Shown: positions 1-8,649 of the stretch, piece by piece
How the letters are laid out: each line of letters opens with the position of its first letter
How positions within the stretch are numbered: the stretch's first letter is position 1
Source: JAUIET01 sp964352475
Lineage (GTDB): Bacteria > Pseudomonadota > Gammaproteobacteria > Pseudomonadales > JAUIET01
Assembly (NCBI GenBank): GCA_964352475.1
Contig: CAYGSL010000001.1
Location: forward strand, 62,001 to 126,000
Reading direction: 5' to 3'
Length of the DNA: 64,000 bases
Program-made: the position numbers and the translations under genes
Notes under the pieces: generated by a model
The model's database searches: none
What the model was told of the DNA's origin: nothing
The model's input: only the letters and a program-made list of their open reading frames with translations

Positions 1-258
1 ATCAGCTTGATGGAAGCCGCTGTCGATAATGATGTACCCGGTATCGACGCCGACTGCGGCGGTGCCTGCGCCTGCGCTACTTGCCACATCATGCTGGACC
101 AGACATGGTTCGACAAACTTGGCGAGCGCGAGGCTACCGAAGAAAGCATGCTGTCACTGGCCGCTAACGTGACCGATACCAGCCGCCTGGCCTGCCAGAT
201 TGAAGTAAGTGATGCGCTTGAAGGAATCAAAGTGCAAATGCCAGAGTCACAGTTTTAG
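1..258 (+). CDS. 2Fe-2S ferredoxin, 5' end outside window
   Basis: C-terminal part of an adrenodoxin-type [2Fe-2S] ferredoxin. The reading frame is open from base 1, so the start lies upstream. The visible part has the cluster ligands in the order C-x5-C-x2-C (DCGGACACATCH) and a fourth Cys in RLACQ near the C-terminus, as expected for ferredoxins that feed electrons to class I bacterial P450s. The stop lies 9 bases before the P450 start, so the two are very probably co-transcribed and the ferredoxin is the likely redox partner. A ferredoxin reductase, often found in such operons, is not downstream and may be upstream of the window. Confidence 0.9.
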   Translation: MSLMEAAVDNDVPGIDADCGGACACATCHIMLDQTWFDKLGEREATEESMLSLAANVTDTSRLACQIEVSDALEGIKVQMPESQF

Positions 259-267
259 GAGCAGACC

Positions 268-1521
268 ATGAACGCCGCCAATCCTCTGATTAAGCCAATT
301 GAATTTCCAGATCCATACGAGTTGCCGCTGGAAGGATTAGACCCCAGCCCCGAAGCCCTGTACGACAGCGGGCAGCACTGGGCGTATTTCGAGCGCTTAC
401 GCAAGGAAGCACCGGTTCATTACTCGGAAAACGAAGCCTTTGGTGGCTTCTGGAACATCACCAAATTCAACGATATTGTTGAAATTGATAGCAAGAACGA
501 CATTTTTTCATCTGAACCCAATATCTCCATTAGTGAGAGCAATATTGATTTCTCGCCCCCTATGTTCATCGCGATGGACAACCCCAAGCATGACGTGCAG
601 CGAAAAGCGGTGTCACCGGCGGTGGCCCCGATGCAACTTTCAGAGCTGGAGGGCCTGATTCGAGGTCGTGTTGCAAAAGTGCTTGACGAGCTGCCTGTTG
701 GAGAAACCTTCAATTGGGTTGACCTGGTATCGGTCGAGCTAACCACTCAAATGCTGGCTACCTTGTTCGATTTCCCGTTTGAGGATCGCAGGAAGCTTAC
801 CTACTGGTCAGATACAGCAGTAACCAGCCCAAATGTTGAAGAATACGGCATGAGCGAAGAAAAGCGCCGCGAAATAATGCTCGAATGCCTGGAATACTTC
901 ACAGGCCTCTGGAACGAGCGCATCAGGCAACCCAAGAAAAACGACTTCATTTCTCTGCTGGCACACAGTTCTGCCACCGCTGAAATGGACCCATTGGAGT
1001 ATCTCGGCAATCTGATGCTGCTCATTGTTGGCGGTAACGACACCACCCGTAACTCCATGTCAGGTGGCGTGTATGCGATGAACAAATTCCCCAACGAATT
1101 CAACAAATTACAAAATAACCCTGAACTGATCCCGAATATGGTTTCCGAGATCATTCGCTGGCAAACGCCGCTGGCGCACATGCGTAGAATCGCCAACGAA
1201 GATTACGACCTTAGGGGTAAAACCATTCGCAAAGGCGACAAAGTGGTTATGTGGTACATCTCCGGTAACCGGGATGACGAAGTGATAGAAAACCCGAATG
1301 AGTTCATTATTGACCGCAAACGGGCCAGGCACCACGTGTCATTTGGCTTCGGCGTGCATCGCTGCATGGGCAACCGTCTGGCGGAAATGCAGTTACGAAT
1401 CTTGTGGGAAGAATTGCTGCCACGCTTCAGCCGCATTGAGGTGGTGGAAGAACCACAGCGTGTGCGCTCAAACTTTGTCATGGGTTATACCGATTTGCAG
1501 GTGAAGCTACACGCGCACTAA
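268..1521 (+). CDS. Cytochrome P450, CYP153 family (alkane/fatty-acid terminal hydroxylase)
   Basis: Soluble class I P450 of 417 residues. The I-helix motif GGNDTT is at 255-260, the K-helix ExxR at E294-R297 and the haem-ligand loop FGFGVHRCMG carries Cys366. Long stretches (LLIVGGNDTTRNSMSGG, PNMVSEIIRWQTPLAHMRRI, HRCMGNRLAEMQLRILWEE) match my recollection of CYP153A enzymes closely. That family hydroxylates the terminal carbon of medium-chain alkanes, fatty acids or alicyclic compounds. An AGGAG-like site lies just before the ATG. The partner ferredoxin is immediately upstream. The actual substrate cannot be read from the sequence; other CYP families are less likely. Confidence 0.9.
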   Translation: MNAANPLIKPIEFPDPYELPLEGLDPSPEALYDSGQHWAYFERLRKEAPVHYSENEAFGGFWNITKFNDIVEIDSKNDIFSSEPNISISESNIDFSPPMFIAMDNPKHDVQRKAVSPAVAPMQLSELEGLIRGRVAKVLDELPVGETFNWVDLVSVELTTQMLATLFDFPFEDRRKLTYWSDTAVTSPNVEEYGMSEEKRREIMLECLEYFTGLWNERIRQPKKNDFISLLAHSSATAEMDPLEYLGNLMLLIVGGNDTTRNSMSGGVYAMNKFPNEFNKLQNNPELIPNMVSEIIRWQTPLAHMRRIANEDYDLRGKTIRKGDKVVMWYISGNRDDEVIENPNEFIIDRKRARHHVSFGFGVHRCMGNRLAEMQLRILWEELLPRFSRIEVVEEPQRVRSNFVMGYTDLQVKLHAH

Positions 1522-1566
1522 TCTCGATACTGCTTACCTGAGGGCATCCCCGCTGGTTTGTAAAAC

Positions 1567-2658
1567 ATGAAAGAACTAAATCGCGACGGGCTGCTGGATC
1601 TACTGCATGGCTGTGCCCTGCTGGGTACAGGTGGCGGTGGCGATCTGGACCTTGGCATGCGCTATGTGGATAAAGCTTTGGCCGCCGGCAAGATTTTTCG
1701 CATGGCCTCTGCGCAAGAGCTGGGTCCAGACACAATGTTGTGCACCCCGTACGCCTTGGGCGCTACTCAGCCCAGCGAACGAAGTGAAGAATACCAGCGT
1801 CTGCCTCAACCGACACAAGCGCCTATCGTCACGGCGATGGAGCGCCTGGCCAGCCATATCGGCACAAAGTTTGACGCCACCGTTGCCTGCGAATTAGGCG
1901 GTGAGAACACCGCTGTGGCTGCGTTTGCAGCGGCTATGATTGATGGCGTTCTGTTGGACGGTGACGCCGCCGGCCGCGCGGTGCCGGAGATTACGCACTC
2001 TACCTATTACCTCGCAGGGCTAGCAGCCTCGCCGCTGGTGCTCTCGAATGAGTTCGGTGAGACGCTTTTATGTGAACAGATCTTCGACGACCTTAGAGCA
2101 GAAGATATTGCCCGCTCATTTGCAATGGTTAGCCGCAACGACATAGTGGCCGTTGACCATGCCGCAAGCCTTGGCGAGATGAGCCACGCGATTTACCACG
2201 GCAGTCTGTCAATGGCAGCACAGCTTGGTGCAAAGATGCGCACCATGAACAGTCATAGCGAACAGGAAGTATTGGAATTGGCCCGCATGGCCAGCGGTAA
2301 GCTCTTGTTTCAAGGCGTCATCAGTGCCTGTGATTCACGGATAGAATCCGGGTTTACAGTGGGCTTCTTCGAAGCAAACGGTATCGGCTCGTACCAGGGA
2401 GATACAGCTCGAATAGAGTTCAAGAACGAGAATATGACGGCCACCGTTAACGGCGTGTTACGGGTGACCATTCCCGATCTAATCTGCGCGCTCAACATGG
2501 ATAGCAATGAAGCGCTGACCAACCCAAATGCAACAGCAGGTATGCAGGTAGCCATATTGGTATTGCCCGCGCCACCTCACTTTACGACGGCCAAGGGTTT
2601 AAAGGCATTTGGGCCTGCTTACCTGGGACTTGAACACGACTACACACCCGCCGTTTAA
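1567..2658 (+). CDS. DUF917 family protein (S-methyl-thiohydantoin desulfurase-like)
   Basis: 363-residue soluble protein with the DUF917 signature: an N-terminal glycine-rich LLGTGGGGD loop (about residues 18-26) and the block CELGGENTAVAAFAAAMIDG with LLDGDAAGRAVPE. Members of this family are found beside hydantoinase genes and some act on S-methyl-thiohydantoins. No hydantoinase is adjacent here, so the substrate is unknown. It follows the P450 on the same strand after 45 bases and may be co-transcribed. The family call is good; the function is not established. Confidence 0.75.
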   Translation: MKELNRDGLLDLLHGCALLGTGGGGDLDLGMRYVDKALAAGKIFRMASAQELGPDTMLCTPYALGATQPSERSEEYQRLPQPTQAPIVTAMERLASHIGTKFDATVACELGGENTAVAAFAAAMIDGVLLDGDAAGRAVPEITHSTYYLAGLAASPLVLSNEFGETLLCEQIFDDLRAEDIARSFAMVSRNDIVAVDHAASLGEMSHAIYHGSLSMAAQLGAKMRTMNSHSEQEVLELARMASGKLLFQGVISACDSRIESGFTVGFFEANGIGSYQGDTARIEFKNENMTATVNGVLRVTIPDLICALNMDSNEALTNPNATAGMQVAILVLPAPPHFTTAKGLKAFGPAYLGLEHDYTPAV

Positions 2659-2682
2659 GCACCGAGTTAATCGGTGCGACAA

Positions 2683-2698
2683 CTGTATTTATATACAG
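2683..2698. promoter_or_regulatory. LexA (SOS) operator upstream of dinB
   Basis: The site reads CTGT-atttatat-ACAG, an exact match to the gammaproteobacterial LexA consensus CTGT-N8-ACAG with an AT-rich spacer. It ends 20 bases before the chosen ATG of DNA polymerase IV. A longer GTG-start reading frame beginning at 2674 would place the operator inside the gene, which argues for the start at 2719. SOS control of dinB is well known in this class. Confidence 0.85.
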
Positions 2699-2718
2699 AC
2701 CAATGCTACATTAAGCGC

Positions 2719-3957
2719 ATGAGTAGCTGGCCCAGAATCATCGTGCACGCCGACATGGACGCATTTTATGCGGCCGTTGAGCAGATGGACGATCCAGATC
2801 TGCGCGGTAAAGCCATTCTGGTGGGTCCAAACTCCCAACGTGGTGTGGTGTTAACCGCCAGTTACGAAGCGAGGCCATACGGTGTTGGCAGCGCCATGCC
2901 GGTGGTTGAGGCGCGACGCCGCTGCCCGCACGCAATCATGGTGCCACCGCGATTCGAACGCTATAAAGAAATATCCGAGCAAGTGATGAACGTGTTTGGG
3001 GATTTTGCCTCAGCCATTGAGCCTATCTCCCTGGATGAAGCCTTTCTGGACATGTCAGGTTCCGAGCATATTTTCGGATCACCCGGAGACATGGGGCGAA
3101 AAATTAAAGACGCTGTTTATGCTGCAACCGGCTTACACATTTCTGTTGGCGTATCCTCTACCAAGTACGTAGCCAAGGTCGCCAGCGCTCATGAAAAACC
3201 CAACGGGCTGACGGTTATTCCGCCTGAAGAAGCAGTGGAATGGTTGGCTCCGCTGCCGGTAAATCGCTTATGGGGTGTGGGTAAGGTAACCACTGCGAAG
3301 CTCAATGCGATTGGGCTGCAGACCATTGGTGACATAGCCAACATGGAGGAAAACGAGTTGCGCCGCCGGCTGGGCACCTCAGGTATGCATTTTCACAAAC
3401 TCGCCAATGGCATTGATGAGCGCCCTGTTAGTCGTGGAAGAGCAGCCAAGAGTATTGGTTCTGACCGAACATTGAGCGAAGACGTCAGCGCCAAAGCCGA
3501 TATAGAAATTCATTTGCGCCGCGCTGCAGAGCGAATTGCACGCAGGGTGCGCAGTAAACAATACGTTGCCAAAGGCGTTCGCGTGCGGCTTAAGACCAAT
3601 CGCTTTGAAATGCTCACTCGACAGAGTCGCTTGCCGCACGCCAGCGATACTGCGGAATGCTTTCTGGCTGCCGCAAGCCGATTGCTGGACGAATTTGACC
3701 ATCCCGGTCCATTTCGCCTGGTCGGTATGACGGTTTATGATCTGGATTGGCGCAAAGAATCTGCGCAGCCGGATCTGTTTGACAGCCAAAGCTCAAGAAA
3801 ACTGGAAACCATAGTCGATCAGCTGGCTGAGCGATTCGGCAAAGGTGTGGTCGTGCGAGCAACAGACCTCAACCAAAAAGGCACCATCGCAGATGATGAT
3901 GTGAATCTGGATTTCATGGATTATCGCGACGGAGAAAGAGTCTCGCGACCTGGTTAG
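2719..3957 (+). CDS. dinB: DNA polymerase IV (Y-family translesion polymerase)
   Basis: 412-residue Y-family polymerase that bypasses DNA lesions with low fidelity. The palm motif HADMDAFYAAVEQ gives metal ligand D12; SLDEAFLD gives D106 and E107. A helix-hairpin-helix segment (RLWGVGKVTTAKLNAIGLQTIGD) and the little-finger domain follow. QPDLF at 350-354 fits a beta-clamp binding motif, placed before a final segment of about 58 residues. ATG 2719 was chosen over an upstream GTG because it gives the canonical N-terminus and leaves the perfect LexA operator outside the gene. Regulation is therefore probably part of the SOS response. Confidence 0.95.
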   Translation: MSSWPRIIVHADMDAFYAAVEQMDDPDLRGKAILVGPNSQRGVVLTASYEARPYGVGSAMPVVEARRRCPHAIMVPPRFERYKEISEQVMNVFGDFASAIEPISLDEAFLDMSGSEHIFGSPGDMGRKIKDAVYAATGLHISVGVSSTKYVAKVASAHEKPNGLTVIPPEEAVEWLAPLPVNRLWGVGKVTTAKLNAIGLQTIGDIANMEENELRRRLGTSGMHFHKLANGIDERPVSRGRAAKSIGSDRTLSEDVSAKADIEIHLRRAAERIARRVRSKQYVAKGVRVRLKTNRFEMLTRQSRLPHASDTAECFLAAASRLLDEFDHPGPFRLVGMTVYDLDWRKESAQPDLFDSQSSRKLETIVDQLAERFGKGVVVRATDLNQKGTIADDDVNLDFMDYRDGERVSRPG

Positions 3958-4033
3958 CATCTTTGGCGCATTCAACGCAGCAAGCGCTCGAGGTATACTG
4001 CCCCCCGCAATTCACAACCCAGGAGACTGCCTT

Positions 4034-5497
4034 ATGGCTCTGCAACTTAAAGACAAATCACTATTACGCGGCGAGGCATTGATCAATGGCGAATGGGTGA
4101 ATGCTGATAATGGTGAAACTCTGGCAGTGACCAACCCAGCCACTGGCGAAGTTGTGGCTGAGGTGGCTAAATGCGGTACGAATGAGACCCGGCGTGCCAT
4201 CGCCTTTGCTGAAGCGGCCATGGTGGAGTGGCGCGCAACGACTGCGAAGCATCGGGCCGGTTTGCTGCGCAAGCTGTTTGATCTGATGATGGAAAACCAG
4301 GAAGACCTCGCACAAATCCTGACCGCGGAACAAGGTAAGCCCTTAGCCGAAGCACGCGGTGAAATTGCTTACAGTGCCAGTTTTCTGGAATGGTTTGGCG
4401 AGGAAGCCAAGCGCGTCTATGGCGACACCATTCCGGCGCACGGCAATGACAAACGTATCGTTGTTATTAAACAGCCGATTGGTGTGGTTGCGTCCATCAC
4501 CCCGTGGAATTTCCCTAGCGCGATGCTCGGCCGAAAGATTGGCCCCGCGTTGGCCAGTGGCTGTACGGTGGTCTGTAAGCCGGCTAATGCTACTCCGCTT
4601 TCTGCCTATGCGATCGGAGTTCTTGCCGAGCGTGCCGGTTTTCCAGCGGGCGTCATTAATATTGTCACTGGTCGCACCAGCGAAATTGGAGCGGAACTGA
4701 CTGGCAACCCTACCATTCGTAAAGTGACCTTCACCGGTTCCACGCCAGTTGGTAAGCAGTTAATGGCGGAATGCGCAGCAACTGTGAAACGCACATCAAT
4801 GGAGTTGGGCGGCAACGCGCCGTTTATTGTGTTCGATGACGCAGACCTTGATGCGGCCGTACAAGGTGCGATTGCTTCGAAATATCGCAATGCCGGGCAA
4901 ACCTGTGTTTGTGCCAATCGTCTTATGGTTCAAGACGGTGTATACGATGAGTTTGCTGCAAAACTTGAGGCTGCGGTTGCGCAATTTCAAATGGGGGATG
5001 GCACAAGCGAGGGGGTAACCATTGGCCCTGTTATCGACGAGAAAGCCGCCAATGACATTTATGCATTTATTGATGACGCGGTTGAGAAAGGTGCGAAGGT
5101 CGTGATTGGTGGTGAACGCTCAGACTTAGGGCCGGGCTATGTTCAGCCGACTATTCTGAGCAATGTCAGTGCTGACATGCGCGTGTTTCGCGAAGAAATT
5201 TTTGGTCCTGTCGCTCCTTTGTTTCGGTTTAAAACAGAAGAAGAAGCGATCGCCATGGCGAATGACACCGAGTTTGGTTTGGCCGCGTATTTTTATGCCC
5301 GCGACATTGGTCGCATCTGGCGAGTCAGCGAAGGTATTGAATACGGCATAGTAGGAATTAATGAAGGCATAATCTCCACCGAAGTCGCGCCATTCGGTGG
5401 CGTTAAAGAATCAGGTAGTGGCCGGGAAGGCAGCAAGTACGGAATAGAGGATTACCTGGAGATGAAATATCTTTGCATGGGCGGAATTGATAGCTAA
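4034..5497 (+). CDS. gabD: Succinate-semialdehyde dehydrogenase (NAD(P)+)
   Basis: 487-residue aldehyde dehydrogenase of the GabD type that oxidises succinate semialdehyde to succinate in the cytoplasm. General base Glu257 lies in MELGGNAPF and nucleophile Cys291 in NAGQTCVCANR; the cofactor loop is FTGSTPVGK. The C-terminal GGVKESGSGREGSKYGIEDYLE is the typical GabD ending. AGGAG lies 8 bases before the ATG. It stands alone after dinB; no 4-aminobutyrate transaminase is adjacent. Related semialdehydes, for example malonate semialdehyde, cannot be excluded as substrates. Confidence 0.93.
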   Translation: MALQLKDKSLLRGEALINGEWVNADNGETLAVTNPATGEVVAEVAKCGTNETRRAIAFAEAAMVEWRATTAKHRAGLLRKLFDLMMENQEDLAQILTAEQGKPLAEARGEIAYSASFLEWFGEEAKRVYGDTIPAHGNDKRIVVIKQPIGVVASITPWNFPSAMLGRKIGPALASGCTVVCKPANATPLSAYAIGVLAERAGFPAGVINIVTGRTSEIGAELTGNPTIRKVTFTGSTPVGKQLMAECAATVKRTSMELGGNAPFIVFDDADLDAAVQGAIASKYRNAGQTCVCANRLMVQDGVYDEFAAKLEAAVAQFQMGDGTSEGVTIGPVIDEKAANDIYAFIDDAVEKGAKVVIGGERSDLGPGYVQPTILSNVSADMRVFREEIFGPVAPLFRFKTEEEAIAMANDTEFGLAAYFYARDIGRIWRVSEGIEYGIVGINEGIISTEVAPFGGVKESGSGREGSKYGIEDYLEMKYLCMGGIDS

Positions 5498-5515
5498 GGG
5501 TATAACCCTAAGTCA

Positions 5516-6325
5516 ATGCTAAGAACAGTTCTGCTAGGGCTTGGTCTGGTAGCAACGGGGCTGTGCATATTATTAGCGTATATCGCCTACGCTGCGCTGT
5601 CGATGATAGTCGAGCTGAGTGACTCATACATAAAATTTACACCAAGTGGCGTGCACACCCTGGAAACTCAACTGCGGCAGGATGGACATCCTAATGTGCG
5701 CCTTGTAGGCATGATGCATTTTGGCGCGACTGCAAGTTACGACAAACTGTATCGCTCGTTTGCAAAACCTCAGTCATTAATACTTGAGGAAGGTATCAGC
5801 GACCGCCAAAGACCTACAAGAACCAGTTATAGATGCGCAGCTCAAACAACGCTAAGTGTGACGCGCAGTGTGATGGAGCAGCCAAGCCTTTGTATTATTG
5901 ACGGCGCTCATCGCGTTGCCAGTGTATCTGCTGCGCTAGGCGGCCCAGGGGTGGATATTGTTAATGCGGATGTTTATCTGCAAGAACTGTCTCCGCAGAC
6001 TCAAGAGTGGATAACGCTTAATCTCGACCTGCTCAAGAAATTCACTACTGGCGATTTACGCGAACTCGACTGGCGCTATGTCTATGAACAGCTCTCAAAC
6101 CCCATTCCCGAGCAAGTCTGGGATGATATTCTGTACGCGAGGAATGACCGTGTAATCGATTCTTTTCAGCTGGCGAGCGAACACTACAACCATGTTGTTA
6201 TTCCCTGGGGTGCAATGCATGGGCCTGGATTGCAACAATCTTTGCTAGAACTGGGCTTTACCGCAACCGACAGCAAGTACCACCTTATTTTGCCGTGGAG
6301 CGCTCTGCTGAACGCGTTGCGATGA
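5516..6325 (+). CDS. Membrane-anchored TraB/Tiki-like protein
   Basis: 269 residues with an N-terminal membrane helix (LLGLGLVATGLCILLAYIAYAAL, about 6-28) and an exported or cytoplasmic domain. Two GxxH motifs, VGMMHFG near residue 66 and PWGAMHGPGL near 235, together with LEEGISD resemble the TraB/PrgY/Tiki metal-dependent hydrolase superfamily (GumN-like). It lacks a clear Shine-Dalgarno site and ends 11 bases before the following exported amidohydrolase, so translational coupling is likely. The superfamily call rests on motif memory only and the function is unknown. Confidence 0.5.
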   Translation: MLRTVLLGLGLVATGLCILLAYIAYAALSMIVELSDSYIKFTPSGVHTLETQLRQDGHPNVRLVGMMHFGATASYDKLYRSFAKPQSLILEEGISDRQRPTRTSYRCAAQTTLSVTRSVMEQPSLCIIDGAHRVASVSAALGGPGVDIVNADVYLQELSPQTQEWITLNLDLLKKFTTGDLRELDWRYVYEQLSNPIPEQVWDDILYARNDRVIDSFQLASEHYNHVVIPWGAMHGPGLQQSLLELGFTATDSKYHLILPWSALLNALR

Positions 6326-6336
6326 GAAGTTTAGAT

Positions 6337-7875
6337 ATGAAAAAAATACTCTCGAATGCCATTCTTCTTATGGGCTTTGCATTCTTTGCCAGTGAGGTCG
6401 TTAGCGCCAATGATCGATTTGAACTGGCGATAAACAATGCAAGAGTAATGGATCCGGAATCCGGCCTGGATGCGATTCGTCACGTCGGCATTAGCGACGG
6501 GAAAATTGCGGCCTTATCTACTCAACCCTTATCTGCCGAAAAAATAATTGATGGCCAAGGTTACATCGTGGGGCCAGGGTTTATTGATTTGCATGCACAT
6601 GGCGGCACTTTGCTTAGTGGCCGTCTTCAGGCTTTTGATGGGGTGACTACTGCAATTGAAGCGGAAGTTGGGCAGCTGCCCGTGGCGAAGGCTTACCAGC
6701 GCGCAGCACGTGAAGGTCGCGCTACCAACTTTGGCTGGACAGCTGGCTGGGGACCCGCTCGAATGCAGGTGATGAGTGGTGTGATTGCCGACGGCACCAT
6801 GGACAAGTTTACCAAAGCATTGCACGATAATCGCTGGACCCAAAAAGCCACTGCAGAACAAGAAGAGCAAATACTCGATCTAGTTGAGCAAAGCCTCAAT
6901 CAAGGTGCATTGGGGATAGGCTTGATCAATGGCTATGCACCGGGTGTTGCCCATAGCGAAGTAATGCATTTGTCTCAGCTAGCCGCCAAGCACAATGTAC
7001 CCATCATGACGCATCAACGATTTTGGGGGCAATCTGATCCCGGCGGTGATGTGGCTGCAACACAGGAAATCATATCTAACGCAATAACCACCGGCGCGCA
7101 TTGGTATATATGCCACCTGTCATTGGCCACTGTCGATGCTACCAGCGCGATGATTCAGGCTGCACGTAATAAAGGCGCGCGCATCAGCGTAGAAGCGCTG
7201 GTGTCTGAAACAGGATCTACGTTTTTGGGCGCTGAATTTCTCGCACCGGAAGTATTGCCATACTTCAGTCGTGGTTTTAAGCCAAACGATATTTTGTACT
7301 ATGGAAAACCGATAGCGGATGACGACGAACTAAGACGGCTAAGAAAGCTCGACCCTTCCGCATTGATTTTTCTGTTACATCGCGACTCTGAAAATAACCT
7401 CAATCATAGGGCCACACAGCGGAAATCATTTGGTTTAGCAAACACGATTCTCGGTTCAGACGGAATGCCCTGGCAAGATAGACAGGGGCGCTACATACCC
7501 GGCGACGCCTGGCCATTGCCAGAAGGCGCCTGGGCGCACCCGCGCTCTCAGGCCACGTTCACACGGTTCTTGCAACTATGGGTTCGAGAGTGGCAGGAAT
7601 TCAGCCTGATGGAAGCGTTTCGAATGGGCTCACTGAATGCCGCACAAGCGCTTGAAGACCAAGTGCCCGCACTGGCAAACAAGGGAAGGATAAAAGTGGG
7701 CGCTGACGCCGACTTGCTGGTTTTTAAGCTGGACGACATAGACGTTCGTGCGGATTTGCAAAATCCGCTACCGCATAGCCTGGGAATGCACTATGTCATT
7801 GTGGGCGGCGTGCCTTTGATTGCACGGGGCGAACTGAATGCTAAGGTGTTGCCAGGTAAACCAGTGCGTCGATAA
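6337..7875 (+). CDS. Exported amidohydrolase, D-aminoacylase-like
   Basis: Metal-dependent amidohydrolase of about 512 residues with a signal peptide (MKKILSNAILLMGFAFFASEVVSA), so periplasmic. The HxH metal motif is in GPGFIDLHAHGGT, and the C-terminal block (RIKVGADADLLVFKLDDID) is typical of the N-acyl-D-amino-acid deacylase/dihydroorotase-like group. ATG 6337 was chosen for the signal peptide and the GAGAAG site 8 bases upstream; ATG 6322, which overlaps the upstream TGA, is an alternative. The likely role is scavenging of N-acylated or D-amino-acid derivatives. The substrate is not determinable. Confidence 0.75.
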   Translation: MKKILSNAILLMGFAFFASEVVSANDRFELAINNARVMDPESGLDAIRHVGISDGKIAALSTQPLSAEKIIDGQGYIVGPGFIDLHAHGGTLLSGRLQAFDGVTTAIEAEVGQLPVAKAYQRAAREGRATNFGWTAGWGPARMQVMSGVIADGTMDKFTKALHDNRWTQKATAEQEEQILDLVEQSLNQGALGIGLINGYAPGVAHSEVMHLSQLAAKHNVPIMTHQRFWGQSDPGGDVAATQEIISNAITTGAHWYICHLSLATVDATSAMIQAARNKGARISVEALVSETGSTFLGAEFLAPEVLPYFSRGFKPNDILYYGKPIADDDELRRLRKLDPSALIFLLHRDSENNLNHRATQRKSFGLANTILGSDGMPWQDRQGRYIPGDAWPLPEGAWAHPRSQATFTRFLQLWVREWQEFSLMEAFRMGSLNAAQALEDQVPALANKGRIKVGADADLLVFKLDDIDVRADLQNPLPHSLGMHYVIVGGVPLIARGELNAKVLPGKPVRR

Positions 7876-7913
7876 ACAGGGAATTAGATACTGACTCTCG
7901 TTTAGCCGCCATG

Positions 7914-8597
7914 CTACGATTTTCGAAATACATTCACGCGCATAGGTTGCTCAAACTCCATACCCTGCTCGCTGGGCACGCCTAAGATATCAAACAACTT
8001 CATCAGTTCGTTTTCCATCGCCGAAAAGGGCTTGGCGCGAGATGGATCAATGCGAATCAGTTGGTCCTTGTATTCCGCAAAATCTGCGTAGCTATAGCGC
8101 GTATCGTAATAAATTTCCTGGCTTTGAGTAAGGCCATTTTCGGTCGCAGACTGCATTGCTTCTACCGCTTTTTGCCGCACATGTGTTTCGTCATCTATCG
8201 GCGCGTGCACTTCGAAACCACTGCCTCTTGCCAGCGGTTCGGCAACGTAAACAAAACCATTATCTTTAACGACGCGTGCCGCCTCCTGCAATGCAACAAG
8301 CATATCGTTCTCAGGGACGTGATGCAGCGACATAAAAAAAGTAGCGGTGTCGAACACCGCGTTATCAAACGGTAATGCCTGCCCTACTCCCTGCATGTAT
8401 CGTTCGCTACCCACGGCGGGTATCGAGTTCGCCAGAGCGAGTTGTTCGAGGCCGCATTCCAGGCCAACCACTGTGGCACCCGCTTCCGTCATAAAACGCA
8501 CCATGGCACCATCACCTGAACCGATATCCAGCACGCTTGTGCCCTGCAGTGGCAGCAATTCAGTTAAAACCTGGGTGTTACTTGTTATAGAACTCAT
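7914..8597 (-). CDS. SAM-dependent class I methyltransferase
   Basis: 227-residue Rossmann-type methyltransferase. Motif I is VLDIGSGDGAMVRF, the acidic end of strand 2 is VVGLECG, followed by ALPFDNAVFDTATFFMSLHHV and VVKDNGFVYVAEPLA. It starts 52 bases after the stop of the first mttB-like gene, on the same strand, and probably belongs to that operon. The reading frame can be extended to 8816 across mttB, but the shorter ATG gives the normal N-terminus. It may methylate a breakdown product or an acceptor of the methyl-group pathway; the substrate is unknown. Confidence 0.8.
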   Translation of the reverse strand: MSSITSNTQVLTELLPLQGTSVLDIGSGDGAMVRFMTEAGATVVGLECGLEQLALANSIPAVGSERYMQGVGQALPFDNAVFDTATFFMSLHHVPENDMLVALQEAARVVKDNGFVYVAEPLARGSGFEVHAPIDDETHVRQKAVEAMQSATENGLTQSQEIYYDTRYSYADFAEYKDQLIRIDPSRAKPFSAMENELMKLFDILGVPSEQGMEFEQPMRVNVFRKS

Positions 8598-8649
8598 AGT
8601 AATTATCGCTGGTATTGTTTTGCTGGCAATGCTTGCCAATCTCAGGAAT

